Shown piece after piece: positions 16,568-24,216 of a stretch of DNA of 60,021 nucleotides. The position numbers and the translations under genes were made by a program. Within the stretch, counting starts at the first letter, position 1, and every line of letters begins with the position of its first letter. Under the pieces are notes generated by a model. The model did no database searches, was not told where the DNA came from, and saw only the letters and a list, made by a program, of their open reading frames with translations. Location of the stretch: the NCBI GenBank assembly GCA_947452765.1, contig CANGDR010000010.1, positions 1-60,021 on the forward strand. Direction: 5' to 3'. This DNA is from Actinomycetota bacterium (GTDB lineage: Bacteria; Actinomycetota; Actinomycetes; S36-B12; UBA5976).

Positions 16568-17362
16568 ATGATTAATGTATGTATGGCTGGGGCGACCGGC
16601 TGGACCGGCAAGGCACTTTCCTTTGGACTCCGCAAAGATTCTGATCTAAAACTGACAACTGCAGTTTCGCGTTCCAGTGCTGGGAAAGATTTAGGCGAAG
16701 TGCTCGAGAATTCGAACTGGGGTGTTCCGGTTTACGCGGATGTTGTCAGTGCGCTCGAGGGCGTAAACGTATTGATCGATTACACCTCGCACTCCGCAGT
16801 CAAGCAACATATTTTGCAAGGAATCGAACATGGCGTACATGGCATTGTTGGAACTTCGGGACTGACCGCAGCTGACTTTGCTGACATTGATGCCGCAGCC
16901 AAAGCAAACGGTGTGGGTGTTGTTGCAGCTGGAAACTTTGCAATCACGGCGGCTATGGCACAAGCTGCTGCATTACTTGTTGCCAAATACATTCCTAATT
17001 GGGAAGTAATTGATTACGCAAAGGCAACTAAGCCTGATGTACCAAGTGGTACCGCACGCGAATTAGCAGAACGATTAAGTGCCGTGCAGCGACCTAACTT
17101 GGGTTACCCGATTGAAGATATTGCCGGCCCAAAGGAAGCTCGTGGTGCCGATATTGATGGCACGCGCGTGCACTCAGTTCGGCTACCAAGCTTCGTAGTT
17201 TCCACTGAAGTTGTCTTTGGGCTACCGGAAGAGCGCATGACAATCCGCTTTGATGCGGGTAGTTCGCCCGAACCATATGTGAGTGGCACCCTCCTGGCTG
17301 CCAAGGAAGTTGTGAATCGGGTTGGCCTAATCCGGGGCTTAGATACCTTGCTTTTGGGTTAA
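16568..17362 (+). CDS. DapB-like dinucleotide-binding reductase lacking the catalytic histidines
   Basis: 264 residues from ATG 16568; a TTG at 16550 would put six extra residues before the Rossmann strand. The DapB fold is clear: VCMAGATGWTGKAL nucleotide loop, IVGTSGL, AGNFAI, PSGTARELAERL and a DapB-like C-terminus (DGTRVHSVRL, SGTLLAAKEV). True DapB has HH-x-x-K before DAPSGTA. Here the aligned segment is YAKATKPDVPSGTA: the Lys is kept but both histidines are replaced. The downstream H-x-A-S-R-like segment is also altered (FDAGSSPEPY). It may be a diverged dihydrodipicolinate reductase or a paralogue with another substrate. No dap gene is adjacent; the next gene is a flavin oxidoreductase. 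Confidence 0.78.
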   Translation: MINVCMAGATGWTGKALSFGLRKDSDLKLTTAVSRSSAGKDLGEVLENSNWGVPVYADVVSALEGVNVLIDYTSHSAVKQHILQGIEHGVHGIVGTSGLTAADFADIDAAAKANGVGVVAAGNFAITAAMAQAAALLVAKYIPNWEVIDYAKATKPDVPSGTARELAERLSAVQRPNLGYPIEDIAGPKEARGADIDGTRVHSVRLPSFVVSTEVVFGLPEERMTIRFDAGSSPEPYVSGTLLAAKEVVNRVGLIRGLDTLLLG

Positions 17363-17416
17363 AACCCGCAAATCTGGGGGAAATGCCGGAATAAACCTCG
17401 AAAATTATGGGTAATT

Positions 17417-17468
17417 CGTAACCTACGGTGGCGTAGGTTACGGTAGCGTAGGTTACGGAAGCGTAACC
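17417..17468 (+). promoter_or_regulatory. Iterated GGTTACG/CGTAACC palindromes, probable operator array
   Basis: CGTAACCTACG (17417-17427), GTGG, then CGTAGGTTACG (17432-17442) form a perfect 11-base inverted repeat. A second CGTAGGTTACG follows at 17447-17457, and GGTTACG (17451-17457) pairs with CGTAACC (17462-17468) across GAAG. The unit thus repeats with a 15-base period and alternating orientation. The array lies 24 bases upstream of the oxidoreductase start at 17492. Such GTTACG-N4-CGTAAC sites resemble TetR-family operators; as RNA it could also fold into alternative hairpins. No regulator gene is adjacent. Confidence 0.6.
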
Positions 17469-17491
17469 ACTAGCCCAAATTTGGAGCCGTA

Positions 17492-18925
17492 ATGAACAAC
17501 CTAGGTCTGCCACCGATTATCCAAGGTGGCATGGGCGCGGCCGTATCCTCTTGGTTCCTCGCTCGAACCGTTGCCAATGAGGGTCAACTTGGAGTGGTGT
17601 CCGGAACTGCACTAGAAACAGTTGTTGCTCGTCGCCTGCAAAATGGCGACGAAGGCGGACACATGCAGGAAGCTTTATCTCACTTCCCATATCCAGAAGT
17701 TGCTGAAGAAATTTTGGCAAAGTTCTATCGGGCAGGAGGTCGCAACGGTGAACCATTTCGCCCAATGCGCCGCCTAAGTATTCAGGCACATAGAGAACAT
17801 GACCAATTAGCAGTTGCGGCAAACTTCGTCGAAGTTTGGTTAGCGAAACAATCTGGTAATGGCAAAGTCGGAATTAACTTTTTGGAAAAGCTTCAGACCG
17901 CAACGCCAGCCGCACTTTATGGTGCGATGCTCGCAGGTGTCGACGCAATTTTGATGGGCGCTGGAATTCCACGTGAAATTCCACAGCTCATGACAGATTT
18001 CTCGCAAGGTAAGTCAGGTCACCTGAGCATCGACTCCGAACGTCCATCAGGTGTCGATGCGCCAATTCTAGAATTCGATCCACTTGAATCTTTTGGCAAA
18101 GCGCCAGAACTTCCTCGCCCAGCATTCTTAGCAATCGTGACTGCGGAAGTACTTGCTTCTTACTTGGCACGAAATGAAATTACTCGTCCGGATGGTTTCA
18201 TAGTTGAGCACTACATGGCTGGTGGACACAACGCGCCGCCGCGTCGCATGCAGGACACCGAAACAGGTTACGGTCCACTTGATGAACCGAACATTGCAAA
18301 GATCCGCGATGTCGGACTTCCGTTCTGGATGGCTGGTGGACGTGCGACTCCTAAGTCCGCAGAGCAAGCAATTGAATTAGGTGCAGAAGGCGTTCAAGTT
18401 GGTTCACTATTTGCACTGAGTAACGAGTCAGGCCTGTTGCCGGAATATCGCGAACAAATGTTGGATGCTGCGCGCAATGGCAACTTAAGAGTTCGTACTG
18501 ATCACCTTGCATCACCAACAGGTTTCCCGTTCAAGGTAGTTGAACTTCCTGGAACGGTAGGCGAGCAATCAACTTACGAAGCTCGACCTCGACTATGCGA
18601 TCTTGGCTACTTGCGTTCAAGTCACATTGATGAAGCCGGCAAGGTTTCTTACCGCTGCGCGGCAGAACCAGATAAGCCGTACTTGAAAAAGGGTGGCGAA
18701 GAACCGGAACTAGCTGGTCGTATCTGCCTTTGCAACGGACTAGTCGCAGCAGTTGGTCTGGGCCAAGAACGCCCAGATGGTTACAAAGAAGCGCCGCTAC
18801 TGACTCTTGGTTCGACAACAAGCGATGTCGAAGGAATGCTAAAAGAATTTCCGAATGGTTGGAGTGCGGTTGATGTCGTTAACCGTCTACTGTCTGGCAT
18901 AAATAATGCAAAAGCTCCGGTCTAG
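17492..18925 (+). CDS. Nitronate monooxygenase / 2-nitropropane dioxygenase-like FMN oxidoreductase
   Basis: 477 residues, longer than the ~350 of plain nitronate monooxygenases. The TIM-barrel FMN enzyme signatures are PPIIQGGMGAAVSSW at the N-terminus, VDAILMGAGIPREIP, EHYMAGGHNAPPR (with the conserved His), FWMAGGRATPKSAEQAIELGAEGVQVG and a phosphate-binding GSLFAL. The C-terminal ~110 residues are an extension with several cysteines (SYRCAAEP, GRICLCNGL) seen in related actinobacterial proteins. The substrate may be a nitronate or an enoyl compound; it is not certain. GGAG precedes the ATG. The palindromic array just upstream implies dedicated regulation. Confidence 0.82.
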   Translation: MNNLGLPPIIQGGMGAAVSSWFLARTVANEGQLGVVSGTALETVVARRLQNGDEGGHMQEALSHFPYPEVAEEILAKFYRAGGRNGEPFRPMRRLSIQAHREHDQLAVAANFVEVWLAKQSGNGKVGINFLEKLQTATPAALYGAMLAGVDAILMGAGIPREIPQLMTDFSQGKSGHLSIDSERPSGVDAPILEFDPLESFGKAPELPRPAFLAIVTAEVLASYLARNEITRPDGFIVEHYMAGGHNAPPRRMQDTETGYGPLDEPNIAKIRDVGLPFWMAGGRATPKSAEQAIELGAEGVQVGSLFALSNESGLLPEYREQMLDAARNGNLRVRTDHLASPTGFPFKVVELPGTVGEQSTYEARPRLCDLGYLRSSHIDEAGKVSYRCAAEPDKPYLKKGGEEPELAGRICLCNGLVAAVGLGQERPDGYKEAPLLTLGSTTSDVEGMLKEFPNGWSAVDVVNRLLSGINNAKAPV

Positions 18926-18950
18926 TTCTTTTTAAACCAAACCGGAGCTT
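18912..18950. terminator. Convergent hairpin between the oxidoreductase and ppa
   Basis: AAGCTCCGGT (18912-18921) pairs perfectly with ACCGGAGCTT (18941-18950) across a 19-base AT-rich loop. The left arm overlaps the last codons of the oxidoreductase. It sits between convergent genes and may end both transcripts, though neither strand shows a strong U-run after the stem. Confidence 0.5.
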
Positions 18951-18964
18951 CGAAAATTTAAGGC

Positions 18965-19459
18965 TTAATGACCTGCGTGCTTGGCTCGTTCAATCGAGGC
19001 CAGAATTTCGGATTCGGCTGCCGCGCGATCATCCCAAGTTGCACCTTCAACAGATTTACCAGGCTCTAAGTCTTTGTAAGTTTCAAAGAAGTGTTGGATT
19101 TCCAAACGTTCAAATTCCGCCATATCGGTGATGTCCTGCAAATGGATTTTCCGTGGGTCATGAGCTGGGACACACATGATCTTGTCATCTTCGCCAGCCT
19201 CATCGCTCATTCGAAACATCGCGATTGCACGGCACTTGATTAGTACACCAGGGAAAGTTGGTTCTTCAATGAGAACTAAAGCATCTAATGGATCGCCATC
19301 TTGACCCAAGGTGCCTTCGATGTAGCCGTAGTCACGTGGGTAACGGGTAGCGGTAAACAGCATGCGATCAAGACGTAGTCGTCCAGTTTCATGATCCACT
19401 TCATACTTATTACGGCTTCCACCCGGAATTTCTACTAGAACATCAAATTCCAGTGCCAT
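18965..19459 (-). CDS. ppa: Inorganic pyrophosphatase, family I
   Basis: 164 residues. The family I active site is intact: [13 protein letters not shown] near residue 10-22, the [10 protein letters not shown] Asp cluster near residue 55-65, and the K/D-rich [10 protein letters not shown] segment. The enzyme hydrolyses pyrophosphate from biosynthesis and polymerisation, pulling those reactions forward, and is cytosolic and Mg2+-dependent. A GGTGGG sequence lies upstream of the ATG. The gene is monocistronic, convergent with the oxidoreductase and divergent from tilS across 129 bases in which only the tilS -10 element stands out. Confidence 0.95.
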   Translation of the reverse strand: MALEFDVLVEIPGGSRNKYEVDHETGRLRLDRMLFTATRYPRDYGYIEGTLGQDGDPLDALVLIEEPTFPGVLIKCRAIAMFRMSDEAGEDDKIMCVPAHDPRKIHLQDITDMAEFERLEIQHFFETYKDLEPGKSVEGATWDDRAAAESEILASIERAKHAGH

Positions 19460-19576
19460 GATGACCCACCATTTCTAATAACTAATCCACGCTTGAATAA
19501 ACAATTTTCTCTAATCCTAGAGAACTGGGCCAAAAACTTCGAATCACTATATGTAATTCACCAATAAGTCATTGCG

Positions 19577-19588
19577 TAGAGTCAGAAC
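19577..19588 (+). promoter_or_regulatory. Leaderless-type -10 element
   Basis: TAGAGT at 19577-19582, six bases, then the tilS ATG at 19589. Confidence 0.5.
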
Positions 19589-20536
19589 ATGATCAATCTT
19601 GAGTTGCGACAGGGACTCGTCACAACCCTGGCTGATCTTGAAGCCGGCGACACAGTATTGGTGGGCCTTAGCGGTGGTGCTGATAGCCTCGCACTTTTAA
19701 AGTGTGCAGTAATAGTTGGCAAAGCTCAATCTTTCAACGTCGGCGCGATCATCATTGATCACCAACTGCAAGATGAATCGAAAGTAACTTCCCAAACTGC
19801 AGCACAGCTAGCCACAGATTTAGGTGCAGATCCAGTTCTAATCTTCAACGTAACAGTTGCAACTGGTCCGGGTAGCGGGGGAATAGAAGCTGCAGCTCGC
19901 GATGCAAGGCGCGAAGCGTTTACCCGAGTGGCAGCAGACTACGACGCAAAAGCAATTTTGCTTGGCCACACCCTCGAAGACCAAGCTGAGACAGTTCTGC
20001 TTGGACTTGCTCGCGGCTCCGGAGCCCGATCACTTTCAGGTATGCGTGCGACCGATGGTTTATACCGTCGTCCGTTTTTAGGAATTAGTCGCGAGATTGT
20101 GCGAAACGAAGTTGCTGACCTTAAGGCATTTGAGGATCCACATAACAGCGATTCAAAATTTTCTCGAGTTCGTGCACGTAACACAGTGTTGCCGATCATG
20201 GAATCTGAACTAGGCCCAGGTATTACGAATGCACTTGCTAGAACTGCCGATTTACTTCGTGATGATGCTGACGCCCTCGATGCATTAGCGCGCTTTGAAA
20301 TCACTCGGGTGAGCGATGATGTCAACCTAATTGCTTCGCTGCCGCGAGCAATTCGTACGAGAGTGCTCCGCCAACTGGCTATTACGAACGGTTGCGACAT
20401 CAACGCCTTAACTCGCGAACATGTCCTGGCAATTGATGGGTTGATTACAAACTGGCATGGGCAAGGACCGCTGAACCTGCCAGGCGCTGTAAATGTCGAA
20501 AGACGATCTGACAGACTTACCTTCTACCAGACCTAA
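19589..20536 (+). CDS. tilS: tRNA(Ile)-lysidine synthase
   Basis: 315 residues. The PP-loop ATP pyrophosphatase motif SGGADSLALL is at residues ~28-38, and LGHTLEDQAETVLLGLARGSG and the RPFLGISRE segment are typical of TilS. The enzyme adds lysine to C34 of the CAU-anticodon tRNA-Ile so it reads AUA. The protein lacks the long C-terminal domains of the E. coli enzyme, as is normal in Actinobacteria. It is followed 15 bases later by hpt, a gene pair conserved across many bacteria. The start codon is immediately downstream of a spaced -10 box, suggesting a leaderless message. Confidence 0.93.
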   Translation: MINLELRQGLVTTLADLEAGDTVLVGLSGGADSLALLKCAVIVGKAQSFNVGAIIIDHQLQDESKVTSQTAAQLATDLGADPVLIFNVTVATGPGSGGIEAAARDARREAFTRVAADYDAKAILLGHTLEDQAETVLLGLARGSGARSLSGMRATDGLYRRPFLGISREIVRNEVADLKAFEDPHNSDSKFSRVRARNTVLPIMESELGPGITNALARTADLLRDDADALDALARFEITRVSDDVNLIASLPRAIRTRVLRQLAITNGCDINALTREHVLAIDGLITNWHGQGPLNLPGAVNVERRSDRLTFYQT

Positions 20537-20551
20537 CTTTTGGAGAATTGC

Positions 20552-21112
20552 GTGGACGCATCAGCAATCGAGGGCGAGCTAACCAGCATTGTTCTGACAA
20601 CCGAACAACTTGATACCCGGATCAAGGAAATCGCAGCTGAAATTGATCGCGACTATGCAAAGTCAGATAAATCTGTTTTATTGGTTGCAGTATTAAAAGG
20701 TGCAGTCATGGTTATGGCTGACTTGGCTCGCGCAATTTCAATTCCAGTTGAATTCGATTTCATGGCTGTTTCGTCCTACGGTTCTGGCACAAAATCAAGC
20801 GGTGTGGTTCGGATCATCAAAGACTTAGACATTGACCTAAGTGGTCGCGACGTAATTATCGTTGAGGACATCTTGGACTCTGGTCTAACCTTGTCCTGGT
20901 TGATCAAAAACTTAAAGTCACGTGGACCAAAGTCGGTTGAAGTAATGACGATGATGCGCAAGCCTGATGCGATCAAAGTTGAAGTTCCCGCAAAATACAT
21001 AGGCTTCGACATCCCAAATGAATTCGTCGTTGGCTTCGGCCTTGATTACGCCGAGAAGTATCGAAACTTACGCGAAGTAGCGATACTTGCCCCGCACATA
21101 TACGGCGGATAG
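20552..21112 (+). CDS. hpt: Hypoxanthine phosphoribosyltransferase
   Basis: 186 residues from GTG 20552, chosen because GGAGA lies about six bases upstream; the TTG at 20540 is less plausible. The PRPP-binding motif VIIVEDILDSGLTL is near residue 110, and VLLVAVLKGAVMVMADLAR and the C-terminal FVVGFGLDYAEKYRNL hood are typical of HGPRT. It salvages hypoxanthine and guanine with PRPP. In most Actinobacteria the next gene is ftsH; here it is absent and a gene-free structured region, a tRNA and SRP RNA follow instead. Confidence 0.94.
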   Translation: MDASAIEGELTSIVLTTEQLDTRIKEIAAEIDRDYAKSDKSVLLVAVLKGAVMVMADLARAISIPVEFDFMAVSSYGSGTKSSGVVRIIKDLDIDLSGRDVIIVEDILDSGLTLSWLIKNLKSRGPKSVEVMTMMRKPDAIKVEVPAKYIGFDIPNEFVVGFGLDYAEKYRNLREVAILAPHIYGG

Positions 21113-21176
21113 TTTTCCGCTGGTTGCCACTTGATTGCCCGAACAAAAGCTTCTACGCGAAGGGCATTGCGCTGCT

Positions 21177-21247
21177 GTCCCCTCTGTTAATCAACGGCTA
21201 CCGCCGTACTTGTTGCAATTGACCTACCGGTCAAGCAACAAGGGGAC
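21177..21247. other. Gene-free region with three-way-junction-like secondary structure
   Basis: The 239 bases between hpt and tRNA-Ser hold no ORF, but 21177-21247 can fold compactly. GTCCCCT (21177-21183) pairs with AGGGGAC (21241-21247). Inside, ACGGC-TACC-GCCGT (21194-21207) makes one hairpin. TGTTGC, AA, TTGACC, TACC, GGTCAA, GCAACA (21211-21240) makes a second, 12-pair hairpin with an AA bulge. Both loops are TACC. Weaker stems flank it: CTTC-TACGC-GAAG near 21150-21162 and TTGCTC/GAGCAA near 21256-21295. I do not recognise an RNA family; it could be a small RNA or the hpt 3' region. Confidence 0.4.
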
Positions 21248-21338
21248 CGACTGACTTGCTCTATAGCCTTCGCTTTAGAACTTTTCTTCGAGCAATGGGT
21301 TGCAGCGACCAAATTCGCGTTGACCACCTAATTGCAGG

Positions 21339-21350
21339 TAATCTCGTCCA
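21339..21350 (+). promoter_or_regulatory. -10 element of tRNA-Ser
   Basis: TAATCT at 21339-21344 followed by six bases puts +1 at 21351, one base before the mature tRNA. A TTGACC at 21320-21325 is too close (13 bases) to be a standard -35. Confidence 0.4.
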
Positions 21351-21351
21351 C

Positions 21352-21436
21352 GGAGGATTCGCCTAGTGGCCTATGGCGCTCGCTTGGAAAGCGAGTTGGG
21401 TGAAAGCCCTCAGGGGTTCAAATCCCCTATCCTCCG
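21352..21436 (+). tRNA. tRNA-Ser (anticodon GGA)
   Basis: The acceptor arms GGAGGAT (21352-21358) and ATCCTCC pair fully, followed by discriminator G at 21436. The anticodon stem GCTCGCTT...AAGCGAGT presents GGA at 21386-21388, reading UCC/UCU. A long variable arm (GTTGGGTGAAAGCCCTC) and the T-arm GGGGTTCAAATCCCC are as expected for a class II serine tRNA of about 85 nt. CCA is not encoded. A terminator begins two bases downstream. Confidence 0.95.
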
Positions 21437-21437
21437 C

Positions 21438-21477
21438 GCAAAGAAAGACCCTCGCTTGTCGGGGGTTTTTTCTTTGC
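21438..21477 (+). terminator. Intrinsic terminator of tRNA-Ser
   Basis: GCAAAGAAA (21438-21446) pairs with TTTCTTTGC (21469-21477), enclosing an ACCC/GGGGT inner stem and a T6 run, a strong rho-independent structure immediately after the tRNA. Confidence 0.8.
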
Positions 21478-21479
21478 CT

Positions 21480-21533
21480 GGATCACGCGATTTGGGAGCC
21501 GATTGCGTGATCCGAAGGGATCACTTGCAATCG
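21480..21533. repeat. Overlapping, mutually exclusive inverted repeats
   Basis: GGATCACGC (21480-21488) can pair with GCGTGATCC (21505-21513). The latter can instead form CGATTGC-GTGATCC (21500-21513), loop GAAG, with GGATCAC-TT-GCAATCG (21518-21533), a 14-pair stem with a TT bulge. Only one can form at a time. The element lies between the tRNA-Ser terminator and the SRP RNA promoter and has no ORF. Its function is unknown. Confidence 0.5.
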
Positions 21534-21590
21534 GAGTGGCAACCAGCAGTTCCCCTATCCTCCTCAGAATTGATGGAAGAAATCCCAAAC

Positions 21591-21602
21591 TAGACTTAGG
21601 TT
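21591..21602 (+). promoter_or_regulatory. -10 element of the SRP RNA gene
   Basis: TAGACT at 21591-21596 followed by six bases places +1 near 21603, just at the 5' arm of the SRP RNA stem. A TTGATG lies about 15 bases upstream. Confidence 0.45.
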
Positions 21603-21692
21603 CAGCCTCTCGCGTGGCGTTAACCTGTGAACCTCCCCAGGGCCGGAAGGCAGCAAGGATAAGCGGGCTCTAACGGGTACGCGAGAGGTCTT
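21603..21692 (+). ncRNA. ffs: Small bacterial SRP RNA (4.5S type)
   Basis: Terminal arms CCTCTCGCG (21606-21614) and CGCGAGAGG (21680-21688) are perfectly complementary. The centre carries the conserved SRP domain IV, TGTGAACC...CAGGGCCGGAAGGCAGCAAGG...AAGCGGGC, with the GGAA-type tetraloop and the symmetric loop that binds Ffh M domain. The RNA guides ribosomes making membrane proteins to FtsY. The ends are approximate. Placement just upstream of dnaX is common in Gram-positive bacteria. Confidence 0.92.
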
Positions 21693-21725
21693 TACGTCTC
21701 TGATGAGTTGGTCATACCGAGCCAG

Positions 21726-21737
21726 TACTCTCTACAT
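21726..21737 (+). promoter_or_regulatory. Leaderless-type -10 element
   Basis: TACTCT at 21726-21731, six bases, then the dnaX ATG at 21738. Confidence 0.5.
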
Positions 21738-23543
21738 ATGTCTCTAGCTCTCTACCGCAAGTACCGACCAGGTCAGTTTGCTGATGTGATCGGCCAAGAG
21801 CATGTGACGGTCCCGCTTTCTCGCGCATTAGACAGTGACCGAATCCACCACGCTTATCTATTCACGGGTCCACGTGGTTGCGGCAAGACATCCTCAGCTC
21901 GGATCATGGCTCGCTCGATGAACTGCGAAAAGGGTCCGACCTCAACTCCTTGTGGTGTTTGCCAGTCCTGTATCGACTTGGCACCCAACGGCCCGGGTTC
22001 GATGGATGTCATTGAAATTGATGGAGCAACTTATCGAGGTATCGATGATGCAAAAGAACTTCGTGAGCGAGCTGTTTATGCCCCAGTTAACGCGCAATAC
22101 AAGGTTTATATTATTGACGAAGCACATCAGTTAACTCGTGAAGCATTAAATGTACTTCTGAAACTTGTTGAAGAACCTCCACCACACTTGCGATTTATTT
22201 TTGCCACAACCGAGCCCGATAAAATAATTGCAACCTTGCGCTCGCGTACTCATCACTATCCATTCCGATTGGTTTCCGCAAAGGCACTCGCTGAACACTT
22301 GGCCAAACTGTGTGAGGCCGAAGGAATCAAAGCCGAACCAGCCGCACTTGCGCTTGTTGCTCGTGCTGGTGCTGGATCAGTACGTGACGCCCAGTCAGTC
22401 CTCGGTCAAGTAATTGCGGGCTCTGGCCCTGATGGTGTTACTTATGCCGATACTGTTGCCCAACTTGGATTCACTGATGAGAACTTGTTGAGCCAAGTCG
22501 TAGTTGCAATTTCTGAAGGTAATGGTGCTGCGCTCTTTACTTTGATTGAACAGATTGTTACATCAGGTAACGAACCACGACGATTTGCAAATGACCTATT
22601 GGATCGACTTCGTGATTTGGTGGTAGTCACTCAAGTTCCCGACTCAGTTAACTCCGGATTATTCGATATTCCGACCGAGCAGATCGACGATCTCGTTAAG
22701 CAAGCGAAGTTGTACACACCTGCACAACTTGTCCGAGTAGCTGACTTAGTTAGCTCTGGCCTTTCCGAATTGCGTGGAGCTGCATCACCGCGACTTCAGC
22801 TGGAACTTCTGGCTGCACGGTTAGTCACACCGCAGGTAACGCAAGACCTTATGGAACGGGTAGAAAAATTGGAACAGGGTGGGCCACGTGGGAATACCGC
22901 TCCGGCCATAGTCCGGTCTCGTGCTGCCGAAATAATCGCAGAAAATTTGCCTACCGAATCCCAACCTTCTCTTGCTGCGGATGCTGCACCAGCTGAAAAG
23001 CAGCCAAGCGCAAAGCCGCCTCGACCCGCTACAAATTCTGCACCAGCTCCGATGAAGCCATCACAAGTCGCAGCCGCTGCAACTATTGCTGCAACGGCTG
23101 ACGCAGGCACAGAAGTAGCAGCAACCAATGGTCCAGTTGATTTTGAACAAATCCGAAGTGCTTGGCCTACAATCTTGGAAGCAGTTCGCGGCGAAAGTAA
23201 AGTTGCGAGCATTGTGCTTGCCGAGACTGCTCCGCTATCTCTTAGCGCAGATGGCACGCTAGCCGTAGCATTCCCAAATGCAAACACTTTGAACAATGCA
23301 ATCAAGAGCGGTCATGATGATCGCTTACAACTAATAATTATGCGACTTCTACACACCAAGGTAACGATCGAACCTATGGTGGATCCAAATCGTGCGATTG
23401 TTCCTAAGGCTAAGAAAGCGGATGCAGTTGATGCCGGAGATGCTTCTCCCGATGACGAAGTTATGCCGACTCGTTCTGCTTTGGATATGGTTACTAACGC
23501 ACTTGGCGGCTCTGTCATTAGCGAAAGTTCTCGCGACGCATGA
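21738..23543 (+). CDS. dnaX: DNA polymerase III subunit gamma/tau
   Basis: 601 residues from ATG 21738, where [11 protein letters not shown] is the family's N-terminus; ten extra upstream residues are unlikely. It has Walker [17 protein letters not shown], a zinc module (CGVCQSC with an upstream Cys), Walker [11 protein letters not shown] and the SRC-like [10 protein letters not shown]. The clamp-loader domains end near residue 370. An Ala/Pro-rich linker (about 400-460) and a C-terminal tau-like domain follow. No convincing A-rich slippery site for programmed frameshifting was seen. The stop overlaps the start of recR (ATGA), the standard dnaX-recR arrangement. Confidence 0.93.
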   Translation: MSLALYRKYRPGQFADVIGQEHVTVPLSRALDSDRIHHAYLFTGPRGCGKTSSARIMARSMNCEKGPTSTPCGVCQSCIDLAPNGPGSMDVIEIDGATYRGIDDAKELRERAVYAPVNAQYKVYIIDEAHQLTREALNVLLKLVEEPPPHLRFIFATTEPDKIIATLRSRTHHYPFRLVSAKALAEHLAKLCEAEGIKAEPAALALVARAGAGSVRDAQSVLGQVIAGSGPDGVTYADTVAQLGFTDENLLSQVVVAISEGNGAALFTLIEQIVTSGNEPRRFANDLLDRLRDLVVVTQVPDSVNSGLFDIPTEQIDDLVKQAKLYTPAQLVRVADLVSSGLSELRGAASPRLQLELLAARLVTPQVTQDLMERVEKLEQGGPRGNTAPAIVRSRAAEIIAENLPTESQPSLAADAAPAEKQPSAKPPRPATNSAPAPMKPSQVAAAATIAATADAGTEVAATNGPVDFEQIRSAWPTILEAVRGESKVASIVLAETAPLSLSADGTLAVAFPNANTLNNAIKSGHDDRLQLIIMRLLHTKVTIEPMVDPNRAIVPKAKKADAVDAGDASPDDEVMPTRSALDMVTNALGGSVISESSRDA

Positions 23544-24148
23544 GCAACATGTACGAAGGAATCGTGCAGGATCTAATCGATGAACTTGCCAAACTTCCCG
23601 GCGTTGGACCTAAGGGTGCAACTCGAATCGCGTTTCACTTGCTAGCAACGGACAACGCTGATGTAACTAGATTGGCAACCGTTCTCGCTGAAGTTAAAGA
23701 CAAAATTAAGTTTTGCAAGTCTTGCTATAACGTCGCACAAGATGATCTGTGTCGAATCTGTGCCGATACTAGACGTGACGTAGCTTCAATCTGCGTTGTC
23801 GAAGAACCAAAAGATGTCCTGGCCGTGGAACGAACGCGAGAATTCCGTGGCAAGTACCACGTACTCGGGGGAGCCATTAGCCCAATCGACGGCATTGGTC
23901 CAGATGACCTTCGAGTAACTGAACTTATGGTCCGCCTGGCTGATGACGCAATCACCGAAGTCATCCTGGCAACCGATCCAAATCTCGAAGGTGAAGCGAC
24001 GGCAACGTACTTAACTCGACTGATTTCGCCGCTTGGCATCCGAGTAACCCGCTTGGCTTCAGGACTTCCAGTTGGTGGCGATCTTGAATATGCAGATGAA
24101 ATTACCTTGGGTAGAGCGTTTGAAGGTCGGCGCCAAGTCAGTCCGTAG
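23540..24148 (+). CDS. recR: Recombination mediator RecR
   Basis: 202 residues; the ATG at 23540 overlaps dnaX by four bases, and a second ATG at 23549 gives the canonical [13 protein letters not shown] start. Domains in order: helix-hairpin-helix ([17 protein letters not shown]), C4 zinc finger ([19 protein letters not shown]), and TOPRIM with [12 protein letters not shown] and [15 protein letters not shown]. The C-terminal [14 protein letters not shown] motif is conserved. RecR works with RecO/RecF to load RecA at gaps. Confidence 0.94.
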   Translation: MSNMYEGIVQDLIDELAKLPGVGPKGATRIAFHLLATDNADVTRLATVLAEVKDKIKFCKSCYNVAQDDLCRICADTRRDVASICVVEEPKDVLAVERTREFRGKYHVLGGAISPIDGIGPDDLRVTELMVRLADDAITEVILATDPNLEGEATATYLTRLISPLGIRVTRLASGLPVGGDLEYADEITLGRAFEGRRQVSP

Positions 24149-24216
24149 TTCGAGCCGCTGTTCCATTATCTAGACGCGGTTCTCTAAGTGTGAAATTCCT
24201 TTTAGACTTAAGCATT

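Noticed and set aside
17417-17468. CRISPR-like array
   Set aside because: Units are 7-11 bases with four-base gaps; there are no spacers and no cas genes.
17094-17513. Reverse ORF with YATVTYATV repeats
   Set aside because: The repeats are the translation of the palindromic array at 17417-17468; the rest is antisense to the DapB-like gene.
22796-23305. Reverse ORF inside dnaX
   Set aside because: Antisense to the Ala/Pro linker of dnaX; composition bias explains its length.
21738-23543. Programmed frameshift in dnaX
   Set aside because: No A-AAA-AAG-type slippery heptamer with a following stop was found near the tau linker; the nearest A-run (near 22865) is too short.
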